In this document: piece after piece, positions 14,543 to 14,811 of the stretch | Position numbering within the stretch: the first letter of the stretch is position 1 | Layout of the letters: every line of letters starts with the position of its first letter | From: JAIBBG01 sp043748015 | GTDB lineage: Bacteria > Bacteroidota > Bacteroidia > Flavobacteriales_D > Sanyastnellaceae | Assembly: GCA_043748015.1 (NCBI GenBank) | Contig: JAYTOA010000064.1 | Coordinates: 1-14,811, forward strand | Reading direction: 5' to 3' | DNA: 14,811 nt | Notes under the pieces: model-generated | What the model saw: only the letters and a program-made list of their open reading frames with translations | Told to the model about the DNA's origin: nothing | Databases searched by the model: none | Translations under genes and position numbers: made by a program

Positions 14543-14811
14543 TTAGAATCCAATGGTCAAACCTAGCGCAGTCTTTATTTGTCCGGTGTTCACGAAGGAT
14601 GGATGGAACTGAAAGCTCAATTCTTTTCCTACATCGAAGTAAAAAAGATGAGCATCCACGTTGGCATCGATTATCTGAAAAATGTACACCGCGGCAAGAC
14701 TCATATAACTGACATCCATCCAGCGATGAAATTGGTCCTGCACTTTGTTGATCTGATTGGGATCACCATTCAGCGTGGGAATAGTGTTCGGATCATCGTC
14801 AGCATATGCAA
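14543..14811 (-). CDS. DUF5683-family protein, C-terminal part (partial)
   Basis: The minus-strand frame is open from the right edge of the window to a TAA at 14545-14543, giving the last ~89 residues of a protein that starts outside. It reads D-D-P-N-T-I-P-T-L-N-G-D-P-N-Q-I near the edge, then Q-D-Q-F-H-R-W-M-D-V-S-Y-M, a hydrophobic stretch, and D-A-N-V-D-A-H-L-F-Y-F-D-V. This is the conserved C-terminal half of DUF5683 proteins, predicted membrane proteins of Bacteroidota usually encoded between parB and dapB. A GTG at 14743 is internal and not the real start. The stop is two to thirty bases upstream of dapB depending on the dapB start, so they are co-transcribed. The function of DUF5683 is unknown. 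Confidence 0.85.
   Translation of the reverse strand, partial: AYADDDPNTIPTLNGDPNQINKVQDQFHRWMDVSYMSLAAVYIFQIIDANVDAHLFYFDVGKELSFQFHPSFVNTGQIKTALGLTIGF

Overview
The window reads as Bacteroidota (Bacteroidetes) chromosome, probably an environmental or metagenome-derived lineage. Three secreted proteins carry type IX secretion (T9SS) type A C-terminal sorting domains. One lipoprotein has the acidic '+2' region typical of the phylum. The right end shows the characteristic DUF5683 - dapB - lepB order, which in many Bacteroidota lies just after parA-parB. No tRNA, rRNA or CRISPR array was seen.

Layout, left to right. (1) 1-2620, plus strand: the tail of an unidentified secreted-protein gene (possibly MbnP-like), overlapped ATGA by a di-haem cytochrome c peroxidase of the MauG/MbnH type, then a YHYH-domain T9SS cargo protein. 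This looks like one extracytoplasmic redox/metal operon. (2) 2822-4505, minus strand: an aryl-sulfate sulfotransferase-like T9SS protein, broken by a one-base frameshift in a homopolymer; it converges on the YHYH gene across a symmetric terminator. (3) 4716-6901, plus strand: an OmpR-type response regulator and its histidine kinase, overlapping ATGA. (4) 7213-9600, plus strand: a lipoprotein with an internal duplication, a perfect palindromic terminator, and a kelch-repeat T9SS protein. (5) 9601-11166: a decayed stretch with no intact gene. It holds a heptamer repeat, a short open-frame remnant, a 437-bp element with 20-bp inverted ends and a large internal hairpin, and a heavily decayed bestrophin-family channel gene whose 3' end is cut exactly at the element's border. 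(6) 11163-11816, minus strand: an intact beta-carbonic anhydrase whose stop overlapped the start of the bestrophin relic, so the pair was probably once a bicarbonate/CO2 operon. (7) 12138-14811, minus strand: signal peptidase I, dihydrodipicolinate reductase (DapB) and the C-terminus of a DUF5683 protein, a tight housekeeping cluster.

The most unusual material is in 9.9-11.2 kb: the foldback element and the bestrophin relic it truncates. A second theme is that the intergenic gaps are repeatedly filled with short degenerate tandem tracts of strict 7- or 8-base period, in several sequence families. All functional calls rest on reading motifs by eye; no database search was possible.
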